A DNA stretch of 64,000 bases from Bacillota bacterium. GTDB taxonomy: Bacteria; Bacillota; Clostridia; Oscillospirales; Acutalibacteraceae. The position numbers were made by a program, and so were the translations under genes. How positions within the stretch are numbered: position 1 is the first letter of the stretch; the number at the start of each line of letters is the position of its first letter. Positions 15,724 through 24,730 of the stretch are shown here, one piece after another. Where the stretch lies: positions 1 to 64,000 of the forward strand of contig JAEZYP010000044.1 in the NCBI GenBank assembly GCA_023418995.1, in the 5' to 3' direction. The notes below the pieces were generated by a model that made no database searches, was not told where the DNA came from, and saw only the letters and a list, made by a program, of their open reading frames with translations.

Positions 15724-16348
15724 TGATTTGGCGGCAGCACTTTATTCCTCGATTGCAGAGCATGTCCCCCACAAAAATTCACTATTGGAAGAGGTAACGC
15801 AATTAACAAGGCATATTTCAGTCCGGGAAAATCTGTTTTTGAAGGTAATAGAGCTCTGTTCGCCGCCGGAAACCCCCAAGCAGCTTTTTCTCACAGCGAA
15901 AGCATACGGATGGCTGGGTAAAAATTATTACAGCCAGCTAATCCGGTTTGCACGGGAATATCTTCTGACCGACGGCTGGGCAGAGCTTTCCCACAAGAGC
16001 GTTCTGGAGAACGGGATTTATGTCAGCAGCCATTGTGCTCATAACGCTTCTGTTTATAGCGATCTGGCAAAGGCAGAGGAGGGAATGGGTCGTTTGGATG
16101 AAGCGCTGTTCCATTTTACGGAGGCTTACCATTTGGAGCCTTACAGCGCTATGTATGCCGTCAAAGTCGCAGACGTTCTCGTAAAGCTGAAGGGCAGAGA
16201 AGAGGCGCTTAATTATCTGCGCCAGCAAAAGAAAAACCAGTATTATAAACCTCTGAAATATACGGACGCCGCCGGAAATACACGATATAATGACGAATTT
16301 CCACGATTGATTGACGCACACCTCTTCAAGCTTGAAACAAAAGAATAA
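15677..16348 (+). CDS. TPR-repeat protein downstream of mcsB
   Basis: A soluble protein of up to 223 residues whose middle part (about 115-185) carries tetratricopeptide-like helices (LAKAEEGMGRLDEALFHFTEAYHLEP and KVADVLVKLKGREEAL). The first half is helical but unassigned. It overlaps mcsB by 47 nt, so coupled translation is likely. The ATG at 15677 lacks a ribosome site; ATG 15689 has AAAGG only 3 nt away, so the start is uncertain. The position normally held by clpC makes a chaperone or adaptor role in arginine-phosphorylation quality control worth considering, but this is inference. Confidence 0.7.
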   Translation: MKRQMIVLTDLKQRNDDLAAALYSSIAEHVPHKNSLLEEVTQLTRHISVRENLFLKVIELCSPPETPKQLFLTAKAYGWLGKNYYSQLIRFAREYLLTDGWAELSHKSVLENGIYVSSHCAHNASVYSDLAKAEEGMGRLDEALFHFTEAYHLEPYSAMYAVKVADVLVKLKGREEALNYLRQQKKNQYYKPLKYTDAAGNTRYNDEFPRLIDAHLFKLETKE

Positions 16349-16354
16349 AAAGGG

Positions 16355-16390
16355 GGCCGCAGAATACAGTATATTCTGCGGCCTCTTTTT
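16355..16390 (+). terminator. Terminator of the mcsAB-TPR operon
   Basis: A perfect 12-bp stem (GGCCGCAGAATA/TATTCTGCGGCC) and a T-rich tail. It lies between convergent operons. Confidence 0.9.
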
Positions 16391-16400
16391 TGGGTTTTGA

Positions 16401-17744
16401 TTAATATTTACCGGTTAATTCTTCTGTCGGAACAGACTCTTGCGGTGCATCGGGCTGAGAATTTTCTATTTGCAGTTTTCTGTTGGACCATTCCCTTTCT
16501 TTTTGCTCCCTCAGCTTGAACTTCTGAACGAGCTCTTTCAGAATTGTCGCTTGACCGGAGAGCTCTTGACTGGCGGCGGCGCTCTCTTCCGCGGTAGCGG
16601 AATTGGTCTGAACAACGCTGGAAATTTGCTCGATTCCCAAAGTTATCTGACTGATGGCGCTGGACTGACGGTTAGTGGCAGCTGAAATTCTCTGTACCGA
16701 ATCGGTGACGGAATTCGCACCCTCTACCACCTTCTCAAGATTTTTGGCTGAATCATTCGCAATTCTGACGCCGTTATCAACCTCATGAATAGAATTTTCA
16801 ATTAAAAGGGTGGTATTCTTTGCCGCTTCCGCGCTCTTACTGGCTAGATTTCGCACTTCATCCGCCACTACAGCAAAGCCTTTGCCCGCTTCCCCGGCTC
16901 TGGCTGCTTCAACCGAGGCGTTCAGGGCTAAGATGTTTGTTTGGAAGGCAATATCTTCGATTGTCTTAATTATTTTTACAATTTCATTAGAAGAATCGTT
17001 GATTTTTTTCATTGCTTCAAGCATATCATTCATCTTTTGGTTGCTTATTTCAATCTCTTTGCCGACCTCTTGCACTTTTAAGGTTGCGTTAGTAGTATGT
17101 TCGGCGTTATCTTTTACATGCTCGGATATTTCTTCAATGGAAGCGGATAGCTCCTCAATTGAGCTGGCTTGTTCGGCAGCACCCTGCGCAAGAGCCTGTG
17201 CGCTGTCGGATACCTGATTGGAGCCATTTGATACCTCCTCTGCGGACTGACGAATTCTAGTCATTGCATCATCCACAAATAAGACGATACCGTGAATTGA
17301 TTTCTTTAATTCACTGAAATCTCCAATATAATTCAATTTAGAGCTGATGGTCAAGTCGCCATGCTCCATTCTTTCCAAATGCACTTTAATGTCATTTATG
17401 TAAAGACTTATTGTGGATACCGTATCTGTCAATGCAGCACCAAGCTGTCCGATTTCATCCTTACTGTCGGCCGATACCTTCACACTTAAATCACCCTGCG
17501 ATAGTTTTTTAGCGGCAATTGCCATATCCTGAATCGGTTTACTGATGCTGTCTGCAATTTTAAATACAATTAGCAGAGAAACAATAAGGGAGGCTAACAT
17601 AATTCCAATTTTTAATAAAACATTATCGAATGATAGTCTTACAAAGGTGTTTATAAGTTCCCATGCATTATTAAGAACTGCAACTACAAGAAATGCAAGT
17701 ATGAGCTTACTCTTAATTTTCATATCTCTGAATTTTTTACTCAT
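16401..17744 (-). CDS. Methyl-accepting chemotaxis protein
   Basis: A 447-residue chemoreceptor. Two membrane helices (about 13-27 and 43-63) are separated by only about 15 residues, so there is no extracellular ligand domain. A HAMP domain follows (about 63-115), then a second HAMP-like linker and the signalling domain with the highly conserved tip (EDIAFQTNILALNASVEAARA, near 270-290). A Gln/Glu-rich C-terminal tail lacks a CheR tether motif. It probably senses membrane or cytoplasmic state and signals to CheA/CheW. No che or flagellar genes are nearby. Confidence 0.93.
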   Translation of the reverse strand: MSKKFRDMKIKSKLILAFLVVAVLNNAWELINTFVRLSFDNVLLKIGIMLASLIVSLLIVFKIADSISKPIQDMAIAAKKLSQGDLSVKVSADSKDEIGQLGAALTDTVSTISLYINDIKVHLERMEHGDLTISSKLNYIGDFSELKKSIHGIVLFVDDAMTRIRQSAEEVSNGSNQVSDSAQALAQGAAEQASSIEELSASIEEISEHVKDNAEHTTNATLKVQEVGKEIEISNQKMNDMLEAMKKINDSSNEIVKIIKTIEDIAFQTNILALNASVEAARAGEAGKGFAVVADEVRNLASKSAEAAKNTTLLIENSIHEVDNGVRIANDSAKNLEKVVEGANSVTDSVQRISAATNRQSSAISQITLGIEQISSVVQTNSATAEESAAASQELSGQATILKELVQKFKLREQKEREWSNRKLQIENSQPDAPQESVPTEELTGKY

Positions 17745-18127
17745 TTTTATAACCTCTATTTCAATAATATGACCAAAATGTTTTTTTGAAATTTACTTAA
17801 ATAGCATAGTGTTTTTTAATACTGCCTTAATCGGTATGGCCTGAATAGATGCTACAGTTATCAAAAAAATTGCAAATTGTTTATTCATCCATAAGCATCG
17901 TCGCCTCTCTGTATTGAGTTAAACAAACAATATTAACAAAATTAGTATATATTACCATTATATAATACTTTAATTTTTTCAATAATTCAATATATTTTAT
18001 AAAAATTTAATTAAATATTTAATTAAATTTGTAAAAAACTTATATTAATTAATGCAAAATAATTTGTAAGTTAAACAAAAATATTTATATTAATAGTTAG
18101 TGAAACTTTTGTGAAAAGCCTTCTGCT

Positions 18128-18160
18128 CCCGCACACCTCGCATAGAATGCGCGGGCTTTT
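18128..18160 (+). terminator. Orphan plus-strand terminator-like hairpin
   Basis: CCCG/CGGG outer and CGCAT/ATGCG inner pairs with an AGA loop, followed by CTTTT. No plus-strand gene precedes it, since the upstream gene is on the minus strand, so it may end a small RNA from the AT-rich gap. Confidence 0.45.
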
Positions 18161-18194
18161 GTGATTACCGGCTTGACGGAAGCTATCATAGCAA

Positions 18195-18225
18195 AAGGGC
18201 ACATCACATTGAATGATGTGCCCTT
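18195..18225 (-). terminator. Terminator of the S1-domain gene
   Basis: A perfect 12-bp stem (AAGGGCACATCA/TGATGTGCCCTT) with a 7-nt loop, 13 nt past the stop on the minus strand, followed by TTTT. Confidence 0.8.
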
Positions 18226-18237
18226 AATTGGTATTCG

Positions 18238-19161
18238 TCAGCCAAAATCTGTAGCAATTTCTTTTTCGCTTCCGGGAGGGGAATAAACAAACCGTTGCAT
18301 TTTGGTACCCTCAAAGAAATATTTTGGAGTACTGGAGCGGTATGTATAATCAAAGGTATCAATAATCACCAGTTTAACCTTCATTCTAGCCGGAATAATA
18401 CTCTTAATATATACGCTTGCCTGCTGCCCGGGAACAACATCGTCCTTTGCTTCCGCAAGTCCTGCCAGATTCGGAGAAAGCTCTACAAAAATCCCATAAG
18501 GCTCCACAGACCGCACAATTCCTGCGACAGTCTCGCCAACCGTAAACAGTGCCACGTTTTCTTCCCAGGTACCAAGAAGCTCTTTATGACTTAACGTAAT
18601 TCTTCCGTTTTCAATTGATTTTATCACGACACGAATATCCATTCCAACGGTAAATCGCTCCCGCGGATGATCAATGCGGGAAACGGAAATTGCGTCAATC
18701 GGCAGGAGCGCTATTATGCCGCAGCCGATATCCGCAAACGCTCCAAAGCTTTCTAAATGAGTTACCCTCGCGTTAATCACATCGCCCGGGGTCAGCTTCG
18801 TAATAAAATCATTCGTGCATTTTTCCTGGGCCGCCCTGCGCGAAAGTAAGGCGGTCATATGTCCCTCCGGATCCTTTTGAAAGCCTGTAATGATAAAACA
18901 GACCGGTCTGTTGACCCGGGAAATAATAGCGATATCCCGAACTGTACCCTCTTTAATCCCTAAAGCGCCTTCTTCGCGCGGAATCACACCCTTCATACAG
19001 CCTAAGTCGATCAGCAGATTATGCGAGCTGTCACAAACCAGCGCGCGTCCTTCCAAAATTTGTCCATCCCGGCAGGCATCGTTGAGAGTGGAAATATTCT
19101 GCACCGACGCGCGGTTTTCAGGAGTATCGATCATCCAACCTTCAGGATAGTATTCAAACAT
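18238..19161 (-). CDS. S1 RNA-binding domain protein
   Basis: A 307-residue protein with S1-type OB folds in tandem. The first clear ones begin near residues 38 (GQILEGRALV), 124 (GDVINARVTHLESFGAFADIG) and 206 (GETVAGIVRSVEPYGIFVELS). It resembles the RpsA-like S1 proteins of Clostridia and probably binds mRNA or the ribosome. No enzymatic domain is present. GGAGGT lies 6 nt before the ATG at 19161; the 21 extra codons upstream are rejected. It is a monocistronic unit with its own terminator. Confidence 0.85.
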   Translation of the reverse strand: MFEYYPEGWMIDTPENRASVQNISTLNDACRDGQILEGRALVCDSSHNLLIDLGCMKGVIPREEGALGIKEGTVRDIAIISRVNRPVCFIITGFQKDPEGHMTALLSRRAAQEKCTNDFITKLTPGDVINARVTHLESFGAFADIGCGIIALLPIDAISVSRIDHPRERFTVGMDIRVVIKSIENGRITLSHKELLGTWEENVALFTVGETVAGIVRSVEPYGIFVELSPNLAGLAEAKDDVVPGQQASVYIKSIIPARMKVKLVIIDTFDYTYRSSTPKYFFEGTKMQRFVYSPPGSEKEIATDFG

Positions 19162-19260
19162 TTTAGTACCTCCTTTTTGTGTTCGTTCATCTATATGCGT
19201 AAAACTTAACGGTAATACTATCATGAAAAATTATTAAATTGTTAATTTGCCGGCTCTTAC

Positions 19261-19289
19261 TTGAATATTGTAAATTATTATAATAAAAT
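19261..19289 (+). promoter_or_regulatory. Promoter of the cyclophilin lipoprotein gene
   Basis: TTGAAT, 17 nt, TAAAAT, about 34 nt before the start codon. Confidence 0.6.
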
Positions 19290-19322
19290 ATAAGTTATGT
19301 ATTATGAGAGGATGTTCCAAAT

Positions 19323-20195
19323 ATGAAGAATAGAATAAGAATCGCGAGTTTCATGATGGCAGGAGCCATTATCGCAAGTTGTGCCGCCTGTTCCGGCAGC
19401 GGCGCAAGTTCGGTGGCATCTTCCAAAGCTGCCGCTGCCTCAGCGCAGGCTCCGGCAAGTTCGGCTCAGGCTGGGAATGACGGAAGAATTCGCCCTGACG
19501 ACGGAAAAAAGCTTGGTTACCAGCTCGAAAAACCGGCCAAGGGGGAAGAAATCGCCGTATTGACTACGAATATGGGCGTGATAAAGCTTCGTCTGTTTGC
19601 GGACGCGGCACCGAAAACAGTGGAGAATTTTAAAGGACTAATCAAAAAGGGCTATTATAACGGGCTTACCTTTCACCGTGTCATTAAAGATTTTATGATA
19701 CAGGGCGGTGATCCGAAAGGAGACGGTACTGGTGGTACAAGTATCTGGAATAAAGAATTTGCGGACGAGTTTAACGCGAATCTGGTGAATATTCGCGGTT
19801 CCGTTTCTATGGCGAACGCAGGGAAGAATACCAATGGTAGCCAGTTCTTTATCAACCAGAAGGGCAATTCTGAGCCCGTTTCCTGGAGTCAGTTTCAACA
19901 GGCTTACGACGTTTACAAGCAATATCCGGACGCGTTTGTGCAGCAGTACGGCTCCGGTTGGATTGACATGCCAAAAATCAATGACGAGTACAAGAAAATT
20001 TATGGTGCAAACGGCGGAAATCCGAATTTGGACGGCGCGTATAACATTGAAGAAAAGGGTCATGCCGTCTTCGCGCAGGTGATTGAAGGAATGGAGGTTG
20101 TGGATAAAATTGCTTCCGTTTCGGTCGATTCCAAAACCAACAAGCCGACATCTCCGGTAACAATTACCAAAGCGGAAATTCAAAAATATGAATAA
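19323..20195 (+). CDS. Cyclophilin-type peptidyl-prolyl isomerase lipoprotein
   Basis: A 290-residue secreted lipoprotein: basic N-terminus, hydrophobic core, lipobox around the cysteines in IIASCAACSG (about 17-24), then a Ser/Ala-rich linker and a cyclophilin fold (from about residue 78) with FHRVIKDFMIQGGDP, FADEF and MANAGKNTNGSQFFI, which carry the catalytic Arg, Phe and Gln residues. It should assist folding of exported proteins at the outer face of the membrane. An insertion of about 50 Tyr/Asp-rich residues splits the C-terminal part of the domain. Confidence 0.92.
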   Translation: MKNRIRIASFMMAGAIIASCAACSGSGASSVASSKAAAASAQAPASSAQAGNDGRIRPDDGKKLGYQLEKPAKGEEIAVLTTNMGVIKLRLFADAAPKTVENFKGLIKKGYYNGLTFHRVIKDFMIQGGDPKGDGTGGTSIWNKEFADEFNANLVNIRGSVSMANAGKNTNGSQFFINQKGNSEPVSWSQFQQAYDVYKQYPDAFVQQYGSGWIDMPKINDEYKKIYGANGGNPNLDGAYNIEEKGHAVFAQVIEGMEVVDKIASVSVDSKTNKPTSPVTITKAEIQKYE

Positions 20196-20272
20196 TGACT
20201 CAGACGGTTTCTCTTGCTAACTATTATTTTTGTATAAAGCTGTATGTTTTCTGTGAAAATATCCCAGTCGTA

Positions 20273-20302
20273 TTGACAAGCTGCATCGATTGGCGATATA
20301 AT
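20273..20302 (+). promoter_or_regulatory. Promoter of pyrG
   Basis: TTGACA, 18 nt, TATAAT, about 57 nt before the start codon. The first transcribed bases were not clear enough to judge CTP-dependent attenuation. Confidence 0.75.
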
Positions 20303-20359
20303 TATATGATTGTTTTTTTGTACGGCAACAATTATATGTACTTTTAATGGAGGGTAACT

Positions 20360-21973
20360 ATGTCTGCAAAATTTATATTTGTGACCGGCGGCGTTGTTTC
20401 CGGTTTGGGAAAAGGAATCACAGCAGCTTCACTGGGCAGGCTGCTCAAAGCGCGGGGATTAAGGATTACCATGCAAAAGTTTGATCCTTATCTTAATGTC
20501 GACCCCGGCACAATGAATCCTTTTCAGCACGGAGAAGTTTTCGTTACGGATGACGGAGCAGAAACTGATTTGGATCTCGGCCATTACGAGCGTTTTATTG
20601 ATGAAAGCCTGACACAAAATAGTAATGTTACTTCAGGCCGCATTTATTGGAACGTAATTCAAAAAGAACGCAACGGGGATTATGACGGCGGCACGGTACA
20701 GGTGATCCCTCACATTACAAATGAAATTAAAAACAGAATTTATCAGGGAAAAGAAAATATCGATGTAGCGATTGTGGAGGTGGGAGGAACGGTCGGTGAT
20801 ATTGAGAGCCAGCCGTTTTTAGAAGCCATCCGCCAGTTTGCCACAGAGGCTGGCCGCAGCAACTGCCTGTTCCTCCATGTTACCCTCGTTCCATATTTGA
20901 CCTGCTCCCACGAGCATAAATCCAAGCCGACGCAGCACAGCGTCAAGGAACTGCTCTCCATTGGCATCCAGCCTGATATTATCGTTTTGCGTTCCGAGCA
21001 ATCTGTGGGGGACGATATTAAAAAGAAGATTGCGCTGTTCTGCAATGTAAATGAAAACTGCGTGATACAGAACCTTGACCTCCCGCTTCTGTATCAGGTG
21101 CCTTTGGCGCTGAAGGAAGAGCGTCTGGATGATATTGTCTGCAAACGCTTTGGGCTGGATACGCCCGGTGCGGATTTAAGCGACTGGATTACCATGGTCA
21201 ACACCGCTATGTCCTTGTCAGAAAGCGTTAATATTGCGTTGGTCGGTAAATACGTGGAGCTTCATGATGCCTATCTGAGCGTTGCCGAAGCGCTTACGCA
21301 CGGAGGTATCGGAAATAAAGTAAAAGTGAATATTCAGTGGATTGATTCCGAGACAATTACGAAGGAAAATGCGGCGGAGGTTCTCTCTCAGGCGGACGGG
21401 CTTCTGGTACCCGGCGGCTTCGGTCAGCGAGGAATCGAGGGCAAAATCAACGCGATTTATCATGCGCGCACCAACGGGATTCCTTTCCTGGGAATCTGTC
21501 TGGGAATGCAGCTTGCGATCGTCGAATATTCCAGAAATGTCCTTGGGCTTACCGACGCAAACTCCGCGGAATTTGATCCGCAGAGCCAGAATCATGTAAT
21601 TGACCTTATGCCCGAGCAGAAGGATGTGACACAACGCGGTGGCACAATGCGCCTCGGTCAGTATCCCTGCAAGCTTACGCCTGGAACAAGGGCATATGAG
21701 CTTTACGCAGAGGCGCCGTTGATTTCAGAACGCCACCGTCACCGCTTTGAGGTAAACAATGATTATCGTGACCGGTTGGAGCAGGCGGGAGTTATTTTCT
21801 GCGGCAAATCTCCGGACAACCATATTGTTGAAATGATGGAGCTTCCGGATCATCCGTGGTTTGTAGGCGCGCAGTTCCATCCGGAGTTCAAATCCCGTCC
21901 GAACCGTCCGCATCCCTTGTTCCAGGGTCTTGTGGGCGCTGCAAAAGTATATAAGTCAAAACAGGTTTATTAA
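20360..21973 (+). CDS. pyrG: CTP synthase
   Basis: A 537-residue enzyme that aminates UTP to CTP with glutamine and ATP. The N-terminal synthetase domain (1-270) starts with the GGVVSGLGKG P-loop and has the Mg-binding DPYLNVDPGTMNP region. The C-terminal class I glutamine amidotransferase domain (about 290-537) has GICLGMQ with catalytic Cys380 and a His/Glu pair in HPEF. GGAGGG precedes the ATG. It is complete and monocistronic, with a terminator 11 nt past the stop. Confidence 0.97.
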   Translation: MSAKFIFVTGGVVSGLGKGITAASLGRLLKARGLRITMQKFDPYLNVDPGTMNPFQHGEVFVTDDGAETDLDLGHYERFIDESLTQNSNVTSGRIYWNVIQKERNGDYDGGTVQVIPHITNEIKNRIYQGKENIDVAIVEVGGTVGDIESQPFLEAIRQFATEAGRSNCLFLHVTLVPYLTCSHEHKSKPTQHSVKELLSIGIQPDIIVLRSEQSVGDDIKKKIALFCNVNENCVIQNLDLPLLYQVPLALKEERLDDIVCKRFGLDTPGADLSDWITMVNTAMSLSESVNIALVGKYVELHDAYLSVAEALTHGGIGNKVKVNIQWIDSETITKENAAEVLSQADGLLVPGGFGQRGIEGKINAIYHARTNGIPFLGICLGMQLAIVEYSRNVLGLTDANSAEFDPQSQNHVIDLMPEQKDVTQRGGTMRLGQYPCKLTPGTRAYELYAEAPLISERHRHRFEVNNDYRDRLEQAGVIFCGKSPDNHIVEMMELPDHPWFVGAQFHPEFKSRPNRPHPLFQGLVGAAKVYKSKQVY

Positions 21974-21983
21974 TTTATAACAA

Positions 21984-22015
21984 AAAGAGAACCGTTTTTT
22001 GCGGTTCTCTTTTTT
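21984..22015. terminator. Terminator of pyrG, possibly bidirectional
   Basis: An 11-bp stem (AAAGAGAACCG/CGGTTCTCTTT) with T-run on the plus strand and A/T-run on the other side. It can also end the lemA-DUF2207 transcript. Confidence 0.85.
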
Positions 22016-22050
22016 ATAGGCGATTCTATTCACTGGGTGAGGAACCGACT

Positions 22051-24009
22051 CTAGCGAACCCCGCCTCCGCCGCCTCCGCCGAAGCCTCCTCCACCTCCTC
22101 CAAAGCTTCCTCCGCCAAAGCCACCGCCTCCGAAACCGCCGTTGTTATCGGCAGGCGGATGGGCCAGCCGGGTCGCAGCCGCGCTGATGTCGCTGACTGT
22201 GGAAGCAAGGGTAGTGCCGAAGTCGGAGCCCATGCTGTGAAAGCCTCCGAATCCCATGCGATGCCCAAACATGTAATACATATAGCTGTTTCCCAAATAA
22301 GTATCGACGTAGCCTTCATCATTTAACTCGGGGTAAGCGACCTTGAGCTGATCACATACTTTTTTGGAAATACCCATCATTGTGGCATATACCAGGTACT
22401 CTTCCCAAAGCTCCAGCTGCGGAACACCGTATTCATTCAATCTGGAAAACTCCGACATGTATTTACTCAAACCGTGCCATACCAGGTAATCGTATTCTCC
22501 GGCTTTACTTAACCTTGGCTTCGCGTTTCCTGCAATGAGAAGAACCACTCCGCTGAGGATAAGGGACATGGGAGTATAAACCAGCAGAGTTTTTAAATTG
22601 GAGCTGAGAAAAAAAGCTCCCACAGCAAGAACGATTGCTAGAATACCAATCCCCGATAAAGCGGATAAGAATCCCGACTTGTTCTGATAATACCCGCGGT
22701 TTGCAATTTCACGTTTTGCACTTGATAAAAAGCTATTGATATTGTTGTCAATATATTTGTAACCTGTTTCCGCGTAACGTTTGAATTGCTTCATGGTGAA
22801 CGAACCGCCGAAGTGATCTGCTACAGTCGAGACCAGATTGAAAAAATGCTGTTCACTTTCCTCGAGCGGGATGTTTTTCGTATTCCCCAAAACGGAGATT
22901 GCTAATTCCTCGTTTCCGGTTCCGTCAAAACGGATATACCCCTTGCGTGCAAGGCTCAGCAAAGTGGCGCTGAAGACTTTTCCCTCCACGCTTTTAGTGA
23001 CTCCGCCGTGATAGAAATAGAACAGATTCGCGATGCCGCCCGGCGAATTTCCCGGCGGTATTTCACGCGTATATTCCGGAGCTTCCACCGAATATCTCTT
23101 GTTTTTCTTTTTTGCGAGGATAAACAGCAAAAGTGCGGCTATCAGGAAGATTCCAGCAAAAACGGCATCCGCTATACCAATAAGATATCTGCGAAGCTGT
23201 TCCGCCCGGTAATCCTCCGCCCACTTGTTTTCCTGAGCGACAATATCGTTCAGCACATCCTTGCTATCCCGCTTTTCTGAAGCGGAGAATAGCTGCGGCG
23301 ACATCAAAAGACGAACTTCAACCGAAGTTTGCACCGGTATTTCCTTTACGGTAAAGGAAACCTGATTCGCGGAATCAATTTTGATATTACCATTTGCCGT
23401 TGAGTGAAGCCATGTACGGATATCCTTTTGATCGCCGCCGGAAGGGAACTGGATGGTACAGGACATATCCGTAATCGGCAGGCTGAATTTAGTTGGGATA
23501 AAGAAGTTATATAGCTCTGCCCGATCGTTGTGAACCGCCACAATATTTTTTACTGTGTAAGAAAAGGTAAAGGTGCGGATACCTTCCTCAATTGCCGGCA
23601 TAAACCAGCCAAGCTCCAATTCGTCGTATGTTTTATGGATATAGCAGGTGTTATCTCCGGCGGCGTCAGAAAATTCAGGATCAATATCTCCGACAAAATT
23701 GTAATTGACTTTATTGTCTTCGTCGTATACTTTCAGGTCCGTAATGTCGTCAACCTTGTCTTTATTAATTGGAAAGGTCCGATACAGGTTTCGGTAATTC
23801 TTGTTGCGGTTCTGCAGGTTTACTCTCCAGGTTTCCTGAACCGTCATATCGCCGCTGTCTGTTAGCTGTGCCGCGATATCCAGCTTCTCCATGATCTGCT
23901 TGGAATCGTCTTTATAATCGGAGCAGCCGCTTAGCGGCATAAGGGTAAGCAAGGCGATTACCGCAGCCAGAAGAATCGAAACAATTCGGTTTCTATTTTT
24001 TTTAGGCAT
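22051..24009 (-). CDS. DUF2207 membrane protein with Gly-rich tail
   Basis: A 652-residue membrane protein: signal-like helix with possible lipobox (MPLSGC, about 23-28), an extracellular DUF2207 beta-rich domain (about 30-270), membrane helices near 280-300 and 455-510, a cytoplasmic region, and a C-terminal tail of nearly pure glycine with Phe (last 30 residues). Such proteins occur next to lemA in many bacteria, as here (24 nt downstream). Their function is unknown. The start is ATG 24009 with GGAGG 5 nt upstream; the in-frame extension to 24021 is rejected. Confidence 0.88.
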   Translation of the reverse strand: MPKKNRNRIVSILLAAVIALLTLMPLSGCSDYKDDSKQIMEKLDIAAQLTDSGDMTVQETWRVNLQNRNKNYRNLYRTFPINKDKVDDITDLKVYDEDNKVNYNFVGDIDPEFSDAAGDNTCYIHKTYDELELGWFMPAIEEGIRTFTFSYTVKNIVAVHNDRAELYNFFIPTKFSLPITDMSCTIQFPSGGDQKDIRTWLHSTANGNIKIDSANQVSFTVKEIPVQTSVEVRLLMSPQLFSASEKRDSKDVLNDIVAQENKWAEDYRAEQLRRYLIGIADAVFAGIFLIAALLLFILAKKKNKRYSVEAPEYTREIPPGNSPGGIANLFYFYHGGVTKSVEGKVFSATLLSLARKGYIRFDGTGNEELAISVLGNTKNIPLEESEQHFFNLVSTVADHFGGSFTMKQFKRYAETGYKYIDNNINSFLSSAKREIANRGYYQNKSGFLSALSGIGILAIVLAVGAFFLSSNLKTLLVYTPMSLILSGVVLLIAGNAKPRLSKAGEYDYLVWHGLSKYMSEFSRLNEYGVPQLELWEEYLVYATMMGISKKVCDQLKVAYPELNDEGYVDTYLGNSYMYYMFGHRMGFGGFHSMGSDFGTTLASTVSDISAAATRLAHPPADNNGGFGGGGFGGGSFGGGGGGFGGGGGGGVR

Positions 24010-24032
24010 AATTTCCTCCAAAAGCGGTTTTA

Positions 24033-24590
24033 TCAGAACTTTACCTGAGGAACCGCGCGATCTGCCTCTTCAACCTCAAAATACTTCTTTTGGCTGAATT
24101 TAAACAGAGAAGCGATGATGTTGGAAGGGAAGCGCATGACATACTCGTTGTATTTCATCGCGGTATCATTGTAGAATTGTCTTGAAAAAGCAATTTTGCT
24201 TTCAATATCCTGCAATTGAGCCTGCAGCTCCAGAAAATTTTGGTTGGCCTTCAAATCCGGATACTGTTCCGCAGTGGCAAATAGATTTACAATTGCGCGG
24301 GAAAGCTTCGCGTTGCTTTCCATTGCTTCTTCGGGCGTTTTCGCGCTCATTGCGGCACTGCGCCACTTTGTTACTTCTTCTAAAGTGTTTTTTTCATGCG
24401 TCGCATAGCCTTTTACGGTTTCAACCAAATTAGGGATAAGGTCAAAACGCTTTTTTAATTGTACGTCCACCTGTGCCCAGCCGTTATCAACCCGCACAGA
24501 GAAGGAAACGAGGCGGTTATAGCTGCCTGAAACCCAAAAAATCAGAATTATAATAATCGCGCCGACAATTGCCCATGGTAACCAAGGCAT
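24033..24590 (-). CDS. lemA: LemA family protein
   Basis: A 185-residue protein with one N-terminal membrane helix (about 4-22, PWAIVGAIIIILIFW) and a long helical-bundle domain with the conserved YNRLV, QVDVQLKKRFDLIPNLVETVKGY and FSRQFYNDTA segments. LemA proteins are anchored with the bundle outside or inside the membrane, depending on the lineage; the function is unsettled. GGAGGT precedes the ATG. It is the first gene of a two-gene operon with DUF2207. Confidence 0.93.
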   Translation of the reverse strand: MPWLPWAIVGAIIIILIFWVSGSYNRLVSFSVRVDNGWAQVDVQLKKRFDLIPNLVETVKGYATHEKNTLEEVTKWRSAAMSAKTPEEAMESNAKLSRAIVNLFATAEQYPDLKANQNFLELQAQLQDIESKIAFSRQFYNDTAMKYNEYVMRFPSNIIASLFKFSQKKYFEVEEADRAVPQVKF

Positions 24591-24686
24591 AAAAATGACC
24601 TCCTATACTCTTTTATTTTATCAAATCATATCATACTTTTACAAAAAAGAAAGGGAAAACCAGCTTATAAACAATAAAATTTTGAA

Positions 24687-24718
24687 AAAACAGAGAAGAC
24701 AGCAAGCCTCTCTGTTTT
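24687..24718 (-). terminator. Terminator of the acn-icd-rex operon
   Basis: A 10-bp stem (AAAACAGAGA/TCTCTGTTTT), with TTTTTT following on the minus strand. Confidence 0.75.
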
Positions 24719-24730
24719 ACCCGTTTTATT

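Larger units (their letters stand above)
17745..18237. other. Gene-free AT-rich stretch upstream of the chemoreceptor
   Basis: About 490 bp with no credible protein gene. It is strongly AT-rich from 17900 to 18120, and holds the chemoreceptor leader (minus), an orphan plus-strand terminator (18128-18160) and the S1-gene terminator (18195-18225). A clear sigma-D type motility promoter was not found. Confidence 0.6.

Noticed and set aside
17745..18127. Sigma-D type promoter for the chemoreceptor
   Set aside because: No convincing TAAA and GCCGATAT pair at the right spacing.
22051..22140. Tandem repeat at the end of the DUF2207 gene
   Set aside because: It is the Gly codon run of the protein tail, not a separate DNA repeat element.
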